Source of the DNA: Candidatus Thiomargarita nelsonii
GTDB lineage: Bacteria; Pseudomonadota; Gammaproteobacteria; Beggiatoales; Beggiatoaceae
Length of the DNA: 64,000 nucleotides
Direction: 5' to 3'
Assembly (NCBI GenBank): GCA_000785145.2
Contig: JSZA02000001.1
Span: 1-64,000, forward strand
Shown here: positions 1 to 7,499 of the stretch, piece by piece
Layout of the letters: every line of letters starts with the position of its first letter
Position numbering within the stretch: position 1 is the first letter of the stretch
The notes under the pieces: model-generated
Told to the model about the DNA's origin: nothing
Seen by the model: the letters and a program-made list of their open reading frames with translations, nothing else
Database searches by the model: none
Made by a program: the position numbers and the translations under genes

Positions 1-75
1 TAAATCTTCTGGCTCTGAGAGTTGTTGTGCAACTTGAAATAAGTCTAATTCTTCCCCCAAACCTTCCATCATTTG
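1..75 (-). pseudogene. Duplicated fragment of gspE
   Basis: These 75 bases match positions 3482-3556 inside the gspE pseudogene base for base and then diverge abruptly at the edge of a palindromic element (83-130). The fragment encodes part of the GspE N-terminal region around the EGLGEELDLFQVAQQL stretch on the minus strand. It runs off the left edge of the window, so its full extent cannot be seen. It could be a true segmental duplication or an assembly artefact at a contig end. Confidence 0.8.
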
Positions 76-82
76 TGGCATA

Positions 83-130
83 ATCAATGGGGTCGATTGA
101 TTGCCCCTACAATCAATCGACCCCATTGAT
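83..130. repeat. Palindrome, TCAATGGGG type
   Basis: Two 21-base arms (83-103 and 110-130) are perfect inverted repeats around the 6-base loop CCCCTA. Related ends (TCAATGGGGT..CGATTGATT) occur at 1537-1616 and singly at 2638-2663, so this is a small repeat family. Both gspE-derived segments of the window lie directly beside a member of it. Confidence 0.75.
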
Positions 131-243
131 GATAAAACAAAACCTGTTGGCGATGGGTAAAAGCCGCTCATACATGCTTTGAGTCTTGCTGTAAATCAAC
201 CATCATTAATTTTATTGAAAATCTACATATAGGTAGAGAAAAT

Positions 244-582
244 ATGAGAAAAACTATTTTTTACATTTTGAGCTTATGCTCCTTGTTATGTATTTTACCA
301 GCCGCATACGGAATGAATATTTATGTAGGTAATTTGGCGCATAGCGTCACTAACGAGGAGTTACGAGAGCTATTTTCAGAATATGGTGAAGTATCATCTG
401 CAAGCATAATAACTGATAAAAATTCAGGACAATCGAGAGGCTTTGGATTTGTTGAAATGCCAAACCAAGCAGAGGCTCAAGAAGCGATAAACTCTCTGAA
501 TGATAGTTCTCTTAAAGGGAGAAATCTCAAGGTAAATCAAGCAAGACCAATAAATGAGAGACCGCGCAGGCCTAGATACTAA
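244..582 (+). CDS. RRM-domain RNA-binding protein with signal-like N-terminus
   Basis: 112 residues. Residues 25-100 form one RNA recognition motif: RNP2 is IYVGNL (26-31) and RNP1 is RGFGFVEM (65-72). The Arg/Pro-rich tail (NERPRRPRY) is typical of small bacterial RRM proteins. The family usually starts directly at an MNIYVGNL-like sequence, which here is an internal Met (ATG at 313). Upstream lies an in-frame 23-residue segment that looks like a signal peptide (charged MRK, hydrophobic core, PAAYG). The ATG at 244 has a plausible GGTAGAGA site, whereas 313 has only a weak ACGGA. The start is therefore ambiguous. Function is presumed RNA binding or chaperoning; targets are unknown. Confidence 0.85.
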   Translation: MRKTIFYILSLCSLLCILPAAYGMNIYVGNLAHSVTNEELRELFSEYGEVSSASIITDKNSGQSRGFGFVEMPNQAEAQEAINSLNDSSLKGRNLKVNQARPINERPRRPRY

Positions 583-636
583 AAACTCAGGAAAGCTCTG
601 TAAGTCCTTGATTTTTTGTGAGGAGCAAGCGTAGGG

Positions 637-743
637 TCAATGCCATATCGTGTCGGGCAACCACAAGGGATTGCCCCTACGATAAATCATGGTCCATGTA
701 GGGGCAATCCTTTATGGTTGCCCTTAATCCCTGTTGGCATTGA
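637..743. mobile_element. TCAATGCC-type miniature element
   Basis: It begins TCAATGCCATATCG and ends TTGGCATTGA. The interior carries complementary GGGCAACC / GGTTGCCC and TGCCCCTAC / GTAGGGGCA arms that fold into a long hairpin. No clear 9-bp target duplication is visible at this copy. It ends 45 bases before the start of the next gene. Confidence 0.65.
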
Positions 744-788
744 GTGCCAGGCGTACCTTGCACATCTACTGATAACAGGAATAATATT

Positions 789-1511
789 ATGAAAAAAAGT
801 TTTCACTCATGGCTCGTTTTCTGTCTTCTAACCGTATTCTTGAATTTGGCTGGCAATGCCACGGAGGATCAAAGCCTTCAGACTGCCTATCAAAATGCCA
901 TCAAGGATGCCCAAATAGCAGAACCCCATGAAATTTCCAAAGGACTCATTGCCATCGTGGAAAGGGATAACCGCTTGATGTGGAAACAATACCCTGATGG
1001 CAAACGTGTTTTAGTCGTCACCTGGACATCTTGGGATGGATACGACAACCAAGTAGGCAAAGCGATGGAACTCACGCAAGACATTTGGGTAACAACCGTG
1101 CCAGAATTAAGCCATTTTTGCAAAACGCACGCACTCCCTAAACCGAGCCTCAGACTTGAACAGCTTTTAGGCTTGCCGCCTAATAACGGTAAAAACCGGT
1201 TTGTAGAAATCTGGGTCAATCCAAATGACCTATTTCGCCCTAGTCCAGACCCTGAAATTACAGACCATGAAGCGGAATTAAATTTCCCCAACAAAGGGCT
1301 ATTTGTGAAGATCGAAGAGGATTATATCCAATGGTTTAATGACTTAAAAAGTAGCTCCTATGGTAAAGACGGCTATCCTTGGACAAGGTTGGGATACACT
1401 TATGACTGGGGAAATCCAAGCAGCGAGATAGGGCTCAGTGAGTTTGTTATCCATAACGGCGCAACAGTCGATATCAATTCTGTCTCAACAAATGAGGAGT
1501 ATTGTCAATAA
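789..1511 (+). CDS. Exported protein of unknown function
   Basis: 240 residues from the ATG at 789, chosen because it opens with a clear signal peptide (MKKSFHSWLVFCLLTVFLNLAGNA) and follows AACAGGA. The longer in-frame start at 744 would place 15 non-conserved residues before the signal. The mature part is globular, with many Trp and Asp residues (KQYPDGKRVLVVTWTSWDGY, RFVEIWVNPNDLF, WTRLGYTYDWG). I do not recognise the family. It is probably periplasmic and monocistronic, lying between repeat elements. Confidence 0.7.
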   Translation: MKKSFHSWLVFCLLTVFLNLAGNATEDQSLQTAYQNAIKDAQIAEPHEISKGLIAIVERDNRLMWKQYPDGKRVLVVTWTSWDGYDNQVGKAMELTQDIWVTTVPELSHFCKTHALPKPSLRLEQLLGLPPNNGKNRFVEIWVNPNDLFRPSPDPEITDHEAELNFPNKGLFVKIEEDYIQWFNDLKSSSYGKDGYPWTRLGYTYDWGNPSSEIGLSEFVIHNGATVDINSVSTNEEYCQ

Positions 1512-1536
1512 TTTTTGGATAATAAACCGACACAAT

Positions 1537-1616
1537 AAATGGGGTAAGACTCGATTGATTTGTTTGCTTACCGTTTAAAAAATTTATAATATAAAATCAA
1601 TCGAGTCTGACCCATT
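1537..1616. repeat. TCAATGGGG-type inverted repeat element
   Basis: Arms at 1537-1561 and 1594-1616 are near-perfect inverted repeats (AATGGGGT..ACTCGATTGATT) around an AT-rich centre. It lies just 3' of the exported-protein gene and could also act as a transcription stop. Confidence 0.6.
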
Positions 1617-1635
1617 GATTCGCACCGCATTGAGC

Positions 1636-1672
1636 GTCAGGGTGCGTAGGACGCACCCTACAAAACCTCGTA
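1636..1672. repeat. GTAGGGTGCGT palindrome, half element
   Basis: It contains GGTGCGTAGGACGCACCCTACAAAA, the inner hairpin also found in the TA-flanked elements at 26147 and 43739, but without their TAGTAC ends. Confidence 0.5.
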
Positions 1673-1765
1673 AATGGACTTATGTATAAGAGAGTGCGCC
1701 TTTGCTAAGGGAACGAGAAAATAATTTGATACTCTCTATTTTTTATCCTTTGAAAGAACAACAAG

Positions 1766-2257
1766 ATGACCAAACTCCATCAATTTCGCCCCTTTTGGGG
1801 CTTACCTAATGCTAGCCCATTTTGCATGAAGGCTGAGACTTATCTACGTTATCGGAATATAGAATTTGAGGCAGTCCCCAGTAATCCTCGCCAATCTCCC
1901 AGTAAACAAATCCCTTTTATAGTCACTGATGATGGGCAAACCATTACTGATTCAGAACAGATTATTGTTCATTTTGAAACGCTACTGCCCTCACCTATGG
2001 ATGCTGAATTAAGCAATAAGCAAAAAGCACTGGCTTATCTTAGTTATGCTTCTGGTATTCAGTTAATTGAGGTACTTGCAAATATATTGGGCGACAAGCC
2101 TTATTTTCTGGGTGATAAAATCCATACGCTGGATATGTCAGTTTACGCTTTTCTCGCCAATATTATTGACCAACCTTATGCCAATCCACTTCAAGATCTA
2201 ATGAACTATTGCCAACAGATTAAGCAATTAGCATGGAGGGATTGGCGAACACCATGA
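1766..2257 (+). CDS. Glutathione S-transferase-fold protein
   Basis: 163 residues. The N-terminal thioredoxin-like domain is recognisable by FWGLPNASPFCMKAETYL, the cis-Pro motif QIPFI and the DGQTITDSEQII segment, as in the FAXC/metaxin-like GST branch. The C-terminal helical part keeps the LDMSVYAFLANII motif but is shorter than the usual ~230-residue family length, so a middle helix block may be missing. Its stop overlaps the next start (ATGA at 2254-2257), which implies translational coupling to the DUF454 membrane protein. The substrate is unknown. Confidence 0.75.
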   Translation: MTKLHQFRPFWGLPNASPFCMKAETYLRYRNIEFEAVPSNPRQSPSKQIPFIVTDDGQTITDSEQIIVHFETLLPSPMDAELSNKQKALAYLSYASGIQLIEVLANILGDKPYFLGDKIHTLDMSVYAFLANIIDQPYANPLQDLMNYCQQIKQLAWRDWRTP

Positions 2258-2631
2258 ATCAGATATTATATAAAAACATACTGATAATTTTAGGATGGTT
2301 TTTTGTTCTATTAGGCATGATCGGTATAGTACTACCCGTTTTACCCACGACACCATTTATGATTGTTGCCTTGGCTTTTTTTGCCAAAAGCTCTCCACGC
2401 TTTCATCAAATGCTACTCAATAACCGCTTGTTTGGTGGTGCTTTAAAACAGTGGGAAGACAGCAAAACCGTTTCTCGACGTAGCAAATACCGTGCTTTAT
2501 TACTGGTATTCGCAAGCTTTTCAATATCAATTATGATTCTGCATGGCAAGTTGGGATTACAAGCGATGCTGGTGACCATCGCCATTATATTTCTAATCTT
2601 TATCTGGCACTTAAAAGAAGAAGTCATGTAG
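2254..2631 (+). CDS. DUF454 (YbaN-like) inner-membrane protein
   Basis: 125 residues from ATG 2254. The ribosome site GGAGGGA sits just upstream, inside the end of the previous gene, and ATG overlaps that gene's TGA; an in-frame ATG at 2233 lies before the site and is less likely. There are hydrophobic segments near residues 7-30, 35-45 and 82-120, and the family motif LPVLPTTPF followed by FFAKSSPRFH. The family is a widespread integral membrane group of unknown function. It forms a two-gene operon with the GST-like gene. Confidence 0.85.
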   Translation: MNQILYKNILIILGWFFVLLGMIGIVLPVLPTTPFMIVALAFFAKSSPRFHQMLLNNRLFGGALKQWEDSKTVSRRSKYRALLLVFASFSISIMILHGKLGLQAMLVTIAIIFLIFIWHLKEEVM

Positions 2632-2637
2632 GGAGTC

Positions 2638-2663
2638 AATGGGGTCAGACTCGATTGATTTCA
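2638..2663. repeat. Single end of the TCAATGGGG family
   Basis: TCAATGGGGTCAGACTCGAT followed by TGATTT abuts the 3' end of the gspE pseudogene directly. The partner arm is absent. Confidence 0.5.
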
Positions 2664-3775
2664 TCATGACTGTCCTGAGTCTTGATTGCTAACTCTCAAC
2701 AATTCATCAAGCGAAGTCTCTCCCGCTAACACCCGTCTCATACCGTCTTGTTGAATATCCTCATTTTGTTCATGTGCGTACTTTTCCAAAGCGTGTTGTC
2801 CTGCACCGTCATGTATCATGGTGCGGAGCGTATTATCTATGTTGACCAATTCATAAATGCCCGTGCGCCCGCTATAGCCGATGGAATTGCATTGTTGACA
2901 GCCTTGATAAGTATATAACTGACTTCCCCCTTTTGTATAGGGTTGTTTACAGTCAGGGCACAACAAGCGCACCAAGCGTTGCGCCATTACGCCTATTAAA
3001 CTGGATGACAATAAAAAGGGTTCAACGCCCATATCTCGGAGACGTGTCACAGCACCAATGGCCGTATTTGTGTGCAAAGTCGATAATACCAGGTGTCCGG
3101 TGAGACTGGCTTGTATCGCAATTTGTGCCGTCTCTACATCGCGGATTTCGCCAACCATGACCACATCTGGAGCTTGTCGCAAAATGGCACGTAGTCCCCG
3201 CGCACATCAACAGCGCGTCCGGCGATACGCAGAGAGATACGTCCATCTTGTGGCAAACGTTTTTCGGCAATATCCAATTTTGCCATGACTTTAATGCGTG
3301 AAACCAGTAGGGGTGCTAACACGCGCCGAGGTTGTAGCACTTCGCGTAATACGCCATCAACGCGAAAGCGCACAACGAGCCGAAAGGGCTCAATGTGAAT
3401 ATCTGAGGCATTTTCTTTAATCGCCTCTCCGAGTAGGGCATTGATCAGTCGAATGATAGGCGCGTCATCTGCCTTTTCTAATAAATCTTCTGGCTCTGAG
3501 AGTTGTTGTGCAACTTGAAATAAGTCTAATTCTTCCCCCAAACCTTCCATCATTTGCATGGATTGATTGGACTCATAATGGCTGATAAGCAGTGCGTCGA
3601 ATTTTTCGGTAGAGATGGCCTTTAATTTCAATGGAATACCTAAAAAACGACGGATTTCACTTAAAGTGTGGCGCGTCATTTGTGGGCGGTGGTAGATGGT
3701 GGCACCGTCGAGTATCGCGCCGTGACGTTTGGCGAAGGTAAAGGGGAGAGTAATGGGGGGGGGGTTGGGTGTCAT
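2664..3775 (-). pseudogene. gspE: Type II secretion ATPase gspE, internally deleted
   Basis: Two overlapping frames together spell GspE. The N-terminal part (3775 to about 3205) has LPFTFAKRHG, the DDAPIIRLINALLGEAIK block, SDIHIEPF and the [21 protein letters not shown] motif. The C-terminal part (to 2664) has the Walker B/Asp-box region [15 protein letters not shown], the His-box [14 protein letters not shown] and a CxxC pair (CPDC / CQQC). Between VDVR and GLRAILRQ about 110 codons are missing, including the Walker A loop, and the reading frame shifts at the join near 3200. An intact GspE has about 500 residues. The protein cannot work as a secretion ATPase. A run of ten G lies at 3755-3764 close to the start codon. 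Confidence 0.9.
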
Positions 3776-3804
3776 AATGTTATTAATTTGAACTGTGATT
3801 TATA

Positions 3805-3850
3805 GGAGTCCAAACTTTAGTTTGGACGTCCAAGATAAATCTTGGACTCC
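3805..3850. repeat. Double CCAAGAT-type hairpin, variant left half
   Basis: The left half is CCAAACTTTAGTTTGG and the right half is CCAAGATAAATCTTGG, enclosed by GGAGTC and GACTCC. This copy shows a compensated variant of the common core. It lies between gspM and gspE. Confidence 0.85.
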
Positions 3851-3861
3851 TTGCCAACATA

Positions 3862-4317
3862 CTACATTTTCAACATCAAGCGCACTTTCACCCTATCATC
3901 GCTGTCCAAACGCTCAATACTTATCGTGCGAACGATCACCTGATGTTGGTTATATAACTGTCCCAGCCACTGCATTAATTCCGTAAAATTCACCTCATCA
4001 AAGTTCACCTGTACTTCGGAATCCCCTTTTGGTTCAATACGGGCTTGTGCAAGCGTACTTTGATCAATCAAACTCAATAACGATGCTTTGTGGGTAGGGG
4101 GAGATTGGTGGCGTAATTGTTGTACTTCAAACGCAGCCGTTTGCATCCAATGTAAGGTGGCTTTTTGAGCGGCGACGATATTTTCCAATTGAGTACGAGC
4201 AGTGACAAAAGGTGTCCATAGCATGAAATAGACTAAAATGCCCCCCAACGCGACGGCTCCTATTATTAAGGTACGACGCTCACGGGGGGCTAATTGCTTA
4301 AACCATTGTTTCATCAA
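3862..4317 (-). CDS. gspM: Type II secretion system protein GspM
   Basis: 151 residues. The short cytoplasmic N-terminus has the RERRTLIIGAVALGGILVYFM transmembrane segment (about 13-34), followed by a periplasmic ferredoxin-like region ending in IVRTISIERLDSDDRVKVRLML, the classic GspM layout and length. GspM is the inner-membrane assembly-platform protein that binds GspL. The start ATG overlaps the stop of the upstream TPR gene (ATGA), so the two are coupled. With gspE downstream broken and no other gsp genes adjacent, its present use is doubtful. Confidence 0.88.
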   Translation of the reverse strand: MMKQWFKQLAPRERRTLIIGAVALGGILVYFMLWTPFVTARTQLENIVAAQKATLHWMQTAAFEVQQLRHQSPPTHKASLLSLIDQSTLAQARIEPKGDSEVQVNFDEVNFTELMQWLGQLYNQHQVIVRTISIERLDSDDRVKVRLMLKM

Positions 4318-5054
4318 AAATTTTTAGAAAACTGCGCCTGTTTGTGGGATGTGGTAGTTTCTGTCTCTTCCAGTGCTTCAATTTTATTTTGAACCAGCCT
4401 TTCCATGGTTTCAACTATCTTGGCAAAGGCTATGCCTAATTGATCCAACAACTTTTCTAACAAAGTCGGATCAAGCTGAGATTTGACCAGTTGGGTTAAC
4501 TCATGATTGGGTGCCCACTGTTTTAGCAGTGCATAATGTTTCAGCGCGTTCTGACGATCACCTATCAAAAAGTGATATAAAGCCATAACGCAGGTAAAGG
4601 CGGTAAATTCAGAGATATGGAAGACAAGCCGTTGTGAATAAAGCAATTTCAAATCAAACTTACGATTGAAAATCTCAGGAATTTTTTCTAGCCTTCTGTT
4701 TCTCAGACAACGGAAGGCATAGTTAGTCTTTGCAAAGAGGTAATCAGGAAATTTCCGATAAATCACCTCAAGGAGTGCATCCGATTTTTCCACTTGCCCC
4801 GTCCGTTCGTAGGCAAGACGCAGGTAATTATAACAAACGGGCACATTTGGATATTTATCAATCATATCAAGTAGGGGCGAAATGGCTTGCTGGGGCAGAG
4901 TTTGCGCCAGATGATACAACTCTTTCACTCGTTTTTGAACCGGTTCGGGCAATTGGTTAAGACTTTCATGCGGCAATGCCTCATAAGTGATTTGATAATC
5001 CAAAGGGATTAATGCTTGTTTTGTGGCATTTTTGGCTCTATTTAAAAAATTCAT
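4314..5054 (-). CDS. TPR-like cytoplasmic protein
   Basis: 246 residues, no signal peptide. Helical repeats with TPR character span about residues 60-200 (PNVPVCYNYLRLAYERTGQVEKSDALL, DYLFAKTNYAF, GDRQNALKHYALLKQ), followed by a charged C-terminal tail. It is the first gene of a minus-strand group with gspM (4-base overlap) and the gspE remnant, which suggests a role tied to the secretion cluster, but no specific function can be read from the sequence. Confidence 0.75.
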   Translation of the reverse strand: MNFLNRAKNATKQALIPLDYQITYEALPHESLNQLPEPVQKRVKELYHLAQTLPQQAISPLLDMIDKYPNVPVCYNYLRLAYERTGQVEKSDALLEVIYRKFPDYLFAKTNYAFRCLRNRRLEKIPEIFNRKFDLKLLYSQRLVFHISEFTAFTCVMALYHFLIGDRQNALKHYALLKQWAPNHELTQLVKSQLDPTLLEKLLDQLGIAFAKIVETMERLVQNKIEALEETETTTSHKQAQFSKNF

Positions 5055-5098
5055 AACATTATCTTATCGCAAATTTTACAGGTTTTTTGTCGGAGGAC

Positions 5099-5121
5099 GT
5101 CCAAGATAAATCTTGGACTCC
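5099..5121. repeat. CCAAGAT-type half hairpin
   Basis: Single half GTCCAAGATAAATCTTGGAC followed by TCC, just upstream of the TPR gene. The rest of 5055-5399 is AT-rich and holds no gene that I can support. Confidence 0.75.
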
Positions 5122-5357
5122 TTTAAAAGATGTGTAAATCCTTATCCTAAAGCATAAAAAAAAAATTTTGCTCATTAACAACATAAAATTTATGTGTTTA
5201 GATAAGGACTTAGACAATCAATTCGTTTTCCATCTTATCAAAAAACTTCGTCGAAGTGTTAGTTGTAAAATATACGAAAACTGTTGTAAATATGAAAAAG
5301 TGTTGTATTTTGATGACAAACAGCGAAACTTTCAAAGAAATCCTATTTTTTTATTGA

Positions 5358-5388
5358 GTTTCGGGAAATCGTACCTCATTCCCGAAAC
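5358..5388. terminator. Hairpin downstream of aspartate aminotransferase
   Basis: GTTTCGGGAA (5358-5367) pairs with TTCCCGAAAC (5379-5388). It lies directly 3' of the minus-strand aminotransferase gene. No long T run follows, so termination is only possible; a similar GTTTCGGGAA repeat occurs at 14804. Confidence 0.4.
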
Positions 5389-5399
5389 AACGAAAAAAT

Positions 5400-6581
5400 T
5401 TAAGCAAGCGCAGCCTGTAATTTGTCCATCGCTTTTTTCAGATTTTCCATACTGGTTGCAAAAGAAATACGCACATAACCGGGACTACCAAAAGCCGAAC
5501 CAGGTACCAAAGCCACCCCCGCTTTTTCAATCAAAAATTCGCTCAATTCGACATCTGTTGTCAAACCTGACCGATTAATGACATTTTGAAAATTAGGGAA
5601 AATATAAAAAGTCCCCTGACAAGGTTGACACTCTACTCCCTTAATTTTAAGCAAGGATGCTAAGACAAAATCATGCCGTTCTTTAAAAGTTTTGACCATC
5701 TCCTGAATAAAAGATTGCTCACCATCTAGGGCGGCAAGGGCGGCGTATTGAGAAATCGAAGTCGGATTCGAGGTACTTTGCGACTGAATAGTTTTCATTT
5801 TTTGTATCAGTTTTTCTGGTCCGCCTGCATATCCGATACGCCACCCTGTCATCGCGTAGGCTTTTGATACGCCATTGAGTACAATGGTGCGCTCATATAA
5901 ATCCGGGCACTTATGGAGAATATTCTTAAAAGGCGCACCTTCCCACAAAATATGCTCATACATATCATCAGTCGCCACAATGACTTTAGGATAATTCCTG
6001 AGAACCGCGCCTAATTGGGCTAATTCCTCTGGCGTATAATGTACCCCGGTAGGATTCGATGGACTATTTATCACAAACAATCGGGTTTTTTCCGTCATTG
6101 CGCTTTCCAATTGCTTAGCCGTGATTTTAAAGCCTTGTTCAAGGTTGGCACTGATAATCACCGGTTCACCGCCCGCTAATTTGACCATATCAGGATAAGA
6201 AACCCAATAGGGTGCGGGAATAATGACTTCATCACCAGGATTAAGCAAGGCTTGTGCCATATTGTAAAAGCTTTGCTTGCCGCCACAGGATACCAGCACT
6301 TGTTTCATGCTGTATTTAAGTTGATTGTCACGGTCAAATTTGTTGATAATAGCTTGTTTGAGTGCGGGAATGCCATCAACAGCCGTATATCTTGTGTGGC
6401 CTTGATTAATAGCCTCCACGGCGGCGGCTTTAATATGATCGGGCGTATCAAAATCAGGCTCTCCCGCGCCTAAGCCGATAATGTCATGCCCGGCGGCTCG
6501 CATTTCGGCAGCACGGGCTGTGACGGCTAAAGTGGGGGATGGTTTAATGGCTTGAACACGTTGAGCTATTTGTAAAGTCAT
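5400..6581 (-). CDS. Aspartate aminotransferase, PLP-dependent (AAT-Ib type)
   Basis: 393 residues, the full family length. It converts aspartate and 2-oxoglutarate to oxaloacetate and glutamate in the cytoplasm. Family marks are the N-terminal SPTLAVTARAAEMRAAG, GAGEPDFDTPDHI (39-50), PAPYWVSYPDM (123-132), NSPSNPTG (172-179) and the PLP-binding lysine K240 in NGVSKAYAMTGWRIGYAGG. The carboxylate-binding Arg lies in the GYVRISFA segment near the end. ATG 6581 follows AAGGAAAGC. It is a single gene flanked by repeats. Related prephenate or other amino-acid transamination cannot be excluded from sequence alone. Confidence 0.92.
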   Translation of the reverse strand: MTLQIAQRVQAIKPSPTLAVTARAAEMRAAGHDIIGLGAGEPDFDTPDHIKAAAVEAINQGHTRYTAVDGIPALKQAIINKFDRDNQLKYSMKQVLVSCGGKQSFYNMAQALLNPGDEVIIPAPYWVSYPDMVKLAGGEPVIISANLEQGFKITAKQLESAMTEKTRLFVINSPSNPTGVHYTPEELAQLGAVLRNYPKVIVATDDMYEHILWEGAPFKNILHKCPDLYERTIVLNGVSKAYAMTGWRIGYAGGPEKLIQKMKTIQSQSTSNPTSISQYAALAALDGEQSFIQEMVKTFKERHDFVLASLLKIKGVECQPCQGTFYIFPNFQNVINRSGLTTDVELSEFLIEKAGVALVPGSAFGSPGYVRISFATSMENLKKAMDKLQAALA

Positions 6582-6650
6582 TGTTGCTTTCCTTGTCTTT
6601 CATTTATTTTAGGCACAATTCTTGTAGAAAGAATTGGCATTGGTGAGGTA

Positions 6651-6962
6651 CTAGGCAGCTTTGGCAAAATTTAATGATGTTGCCACAGGTTCATTATTAT
6701 ATTTTTCTTGTTTTTGTAGAGTTTTTAAAAGAGCTTCAAACGCCTCTCCATCCATGACACCCGATTTATCAAGAATATTGTGTATCATATAGTGATGCGT
6801 TAACGCTAGATTTTTCTGATTTGGGAAAATAGGTAAGGGGAATATTGTGCCGGTTTGTTTATGTGTAAAAACATAATGACTGCCGGGTACCTCAAAAATT
6901 TCAAATCCCAATTGTTTCACCAGCACTTTTTTAATGAGATCATAAGAAATTTGTTCATACAT
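6651..6962 (-). CDS. HicA-like small protein (possible toxin)
   Basis: 103 residues. The N-terminal 45 residues follow the HicA/YcfA pattern: ISYDLIKKVLVKQLGFE, then PGSHYVFTHKQTG, where the Gly-Ser-His motif carries the catalytic His of HicA mRNA interferases, then a short hydrophobic strand. It is longer than canonical HicA (~60-80 residues), with a C-terminal helical extension. It overlaps the end of the DUF4365 gene by 8 bases, so the two form an operon. No HicB antitoxin is beside it. The toxin role is an inference from fold and motif. Confidence 0.6.
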   Translation of the reverse strand: MYEQISYDLIKKVLVKQLGFEIFEVPGSHYVFTHKQTGTIFPLPIFPNQKNLALTHHYMIHNILDKSGVMDGEAFEALLKTLQKQEKYNNEPVATSLNFAKAA

Positions 6963-7470
6963 GACGCTTTATGTGTCCATATAATTGAGAGAATAAAGAA
7001 TTTTTGTAGTTGCGCCACTTGCGGATGGCATCAACATCTACAACTTCGTTTAAATGTACCGAGAAACGCTCCGTTTGAATAGCATCAAAAAAAATATTTT
7101 GTTGCTCAAAATACAATTGTAGATAAACCCAGTACGCTTTTTCTTCTTGAGCATCAAACAGTATCAGAATAACAGGCTCGATTTCCTTTAACCAAGTTTC
7201 TAAATGTTTTTTCTCAATAGGAAATGAAAAGCCTCCCGATTTGAGTCGATACTGATCGATATTATCAGTGGCTTTCAGTTGAAAATAAATGGTGCCATTT
7301 TCAAATTCACCATCATTATTATAAGTATAGAGTCGGACATCATAACCATAATCCACTTCGAGTTTTTCAATAGAAAATCCCGCTTTGAGCGCGAAATACT
7401 CAATATGATTGGTACTGAGATCGGCAATCATAAGCTCTCGTGTCCGACGTTTTCTTTTGTATTGTGGCAT
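6955..7470 (-). CDS. DUF4365-type putative nuclease
   Basis: 171 residues. The segment YGYDVRLYTYNNDGEF followed by IYFQLKATDN matches DUF4365, a PD-(D/E)XK-like fold in which the Asp and the Q-x-K strand form the presumed active site. Family members often sit in restriction, defence or toxin-like loci. It is transcribed divergently from uvrB, with 29 bases between starts, and overlaps the HicA-like gene downstream. Activity is inferred, not visible. Confidence 0.65.
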   Translation of the reverse strand: MPQYKRKRRTRELMIADLSTNHIEYFALKAGFSIEKLEVDYGYDVRLYTYNNDGEFENGTIYFQLKATDNIDQYRLKSGGFSFPIEKKHLETWLKEIEPVILILFDAQEEKAYWVYLQLYFEQQNIFFDAIQTERFSVHLNEVVDVDAIRKWRNYKNSLFSQLYGHIKRHV

Positions 7471-7499
7471 AAAATTAATAATATACTAAATACTGTCAG

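Noticed and set aside
5168..5578. 136-residue plus-strand frame
   Set aside because: Its 3' half lies antisense to the conserved aspartate aminotransferase and its 5' half is low-complexity AT-rich sequence without a ribosome site.
6651..6962. Canonical HicAB toxin-antitoxin pair
   Set aside because: No HicB is present; the neighbour is a DUF4365 protein, so only a HicA-like call is justified.
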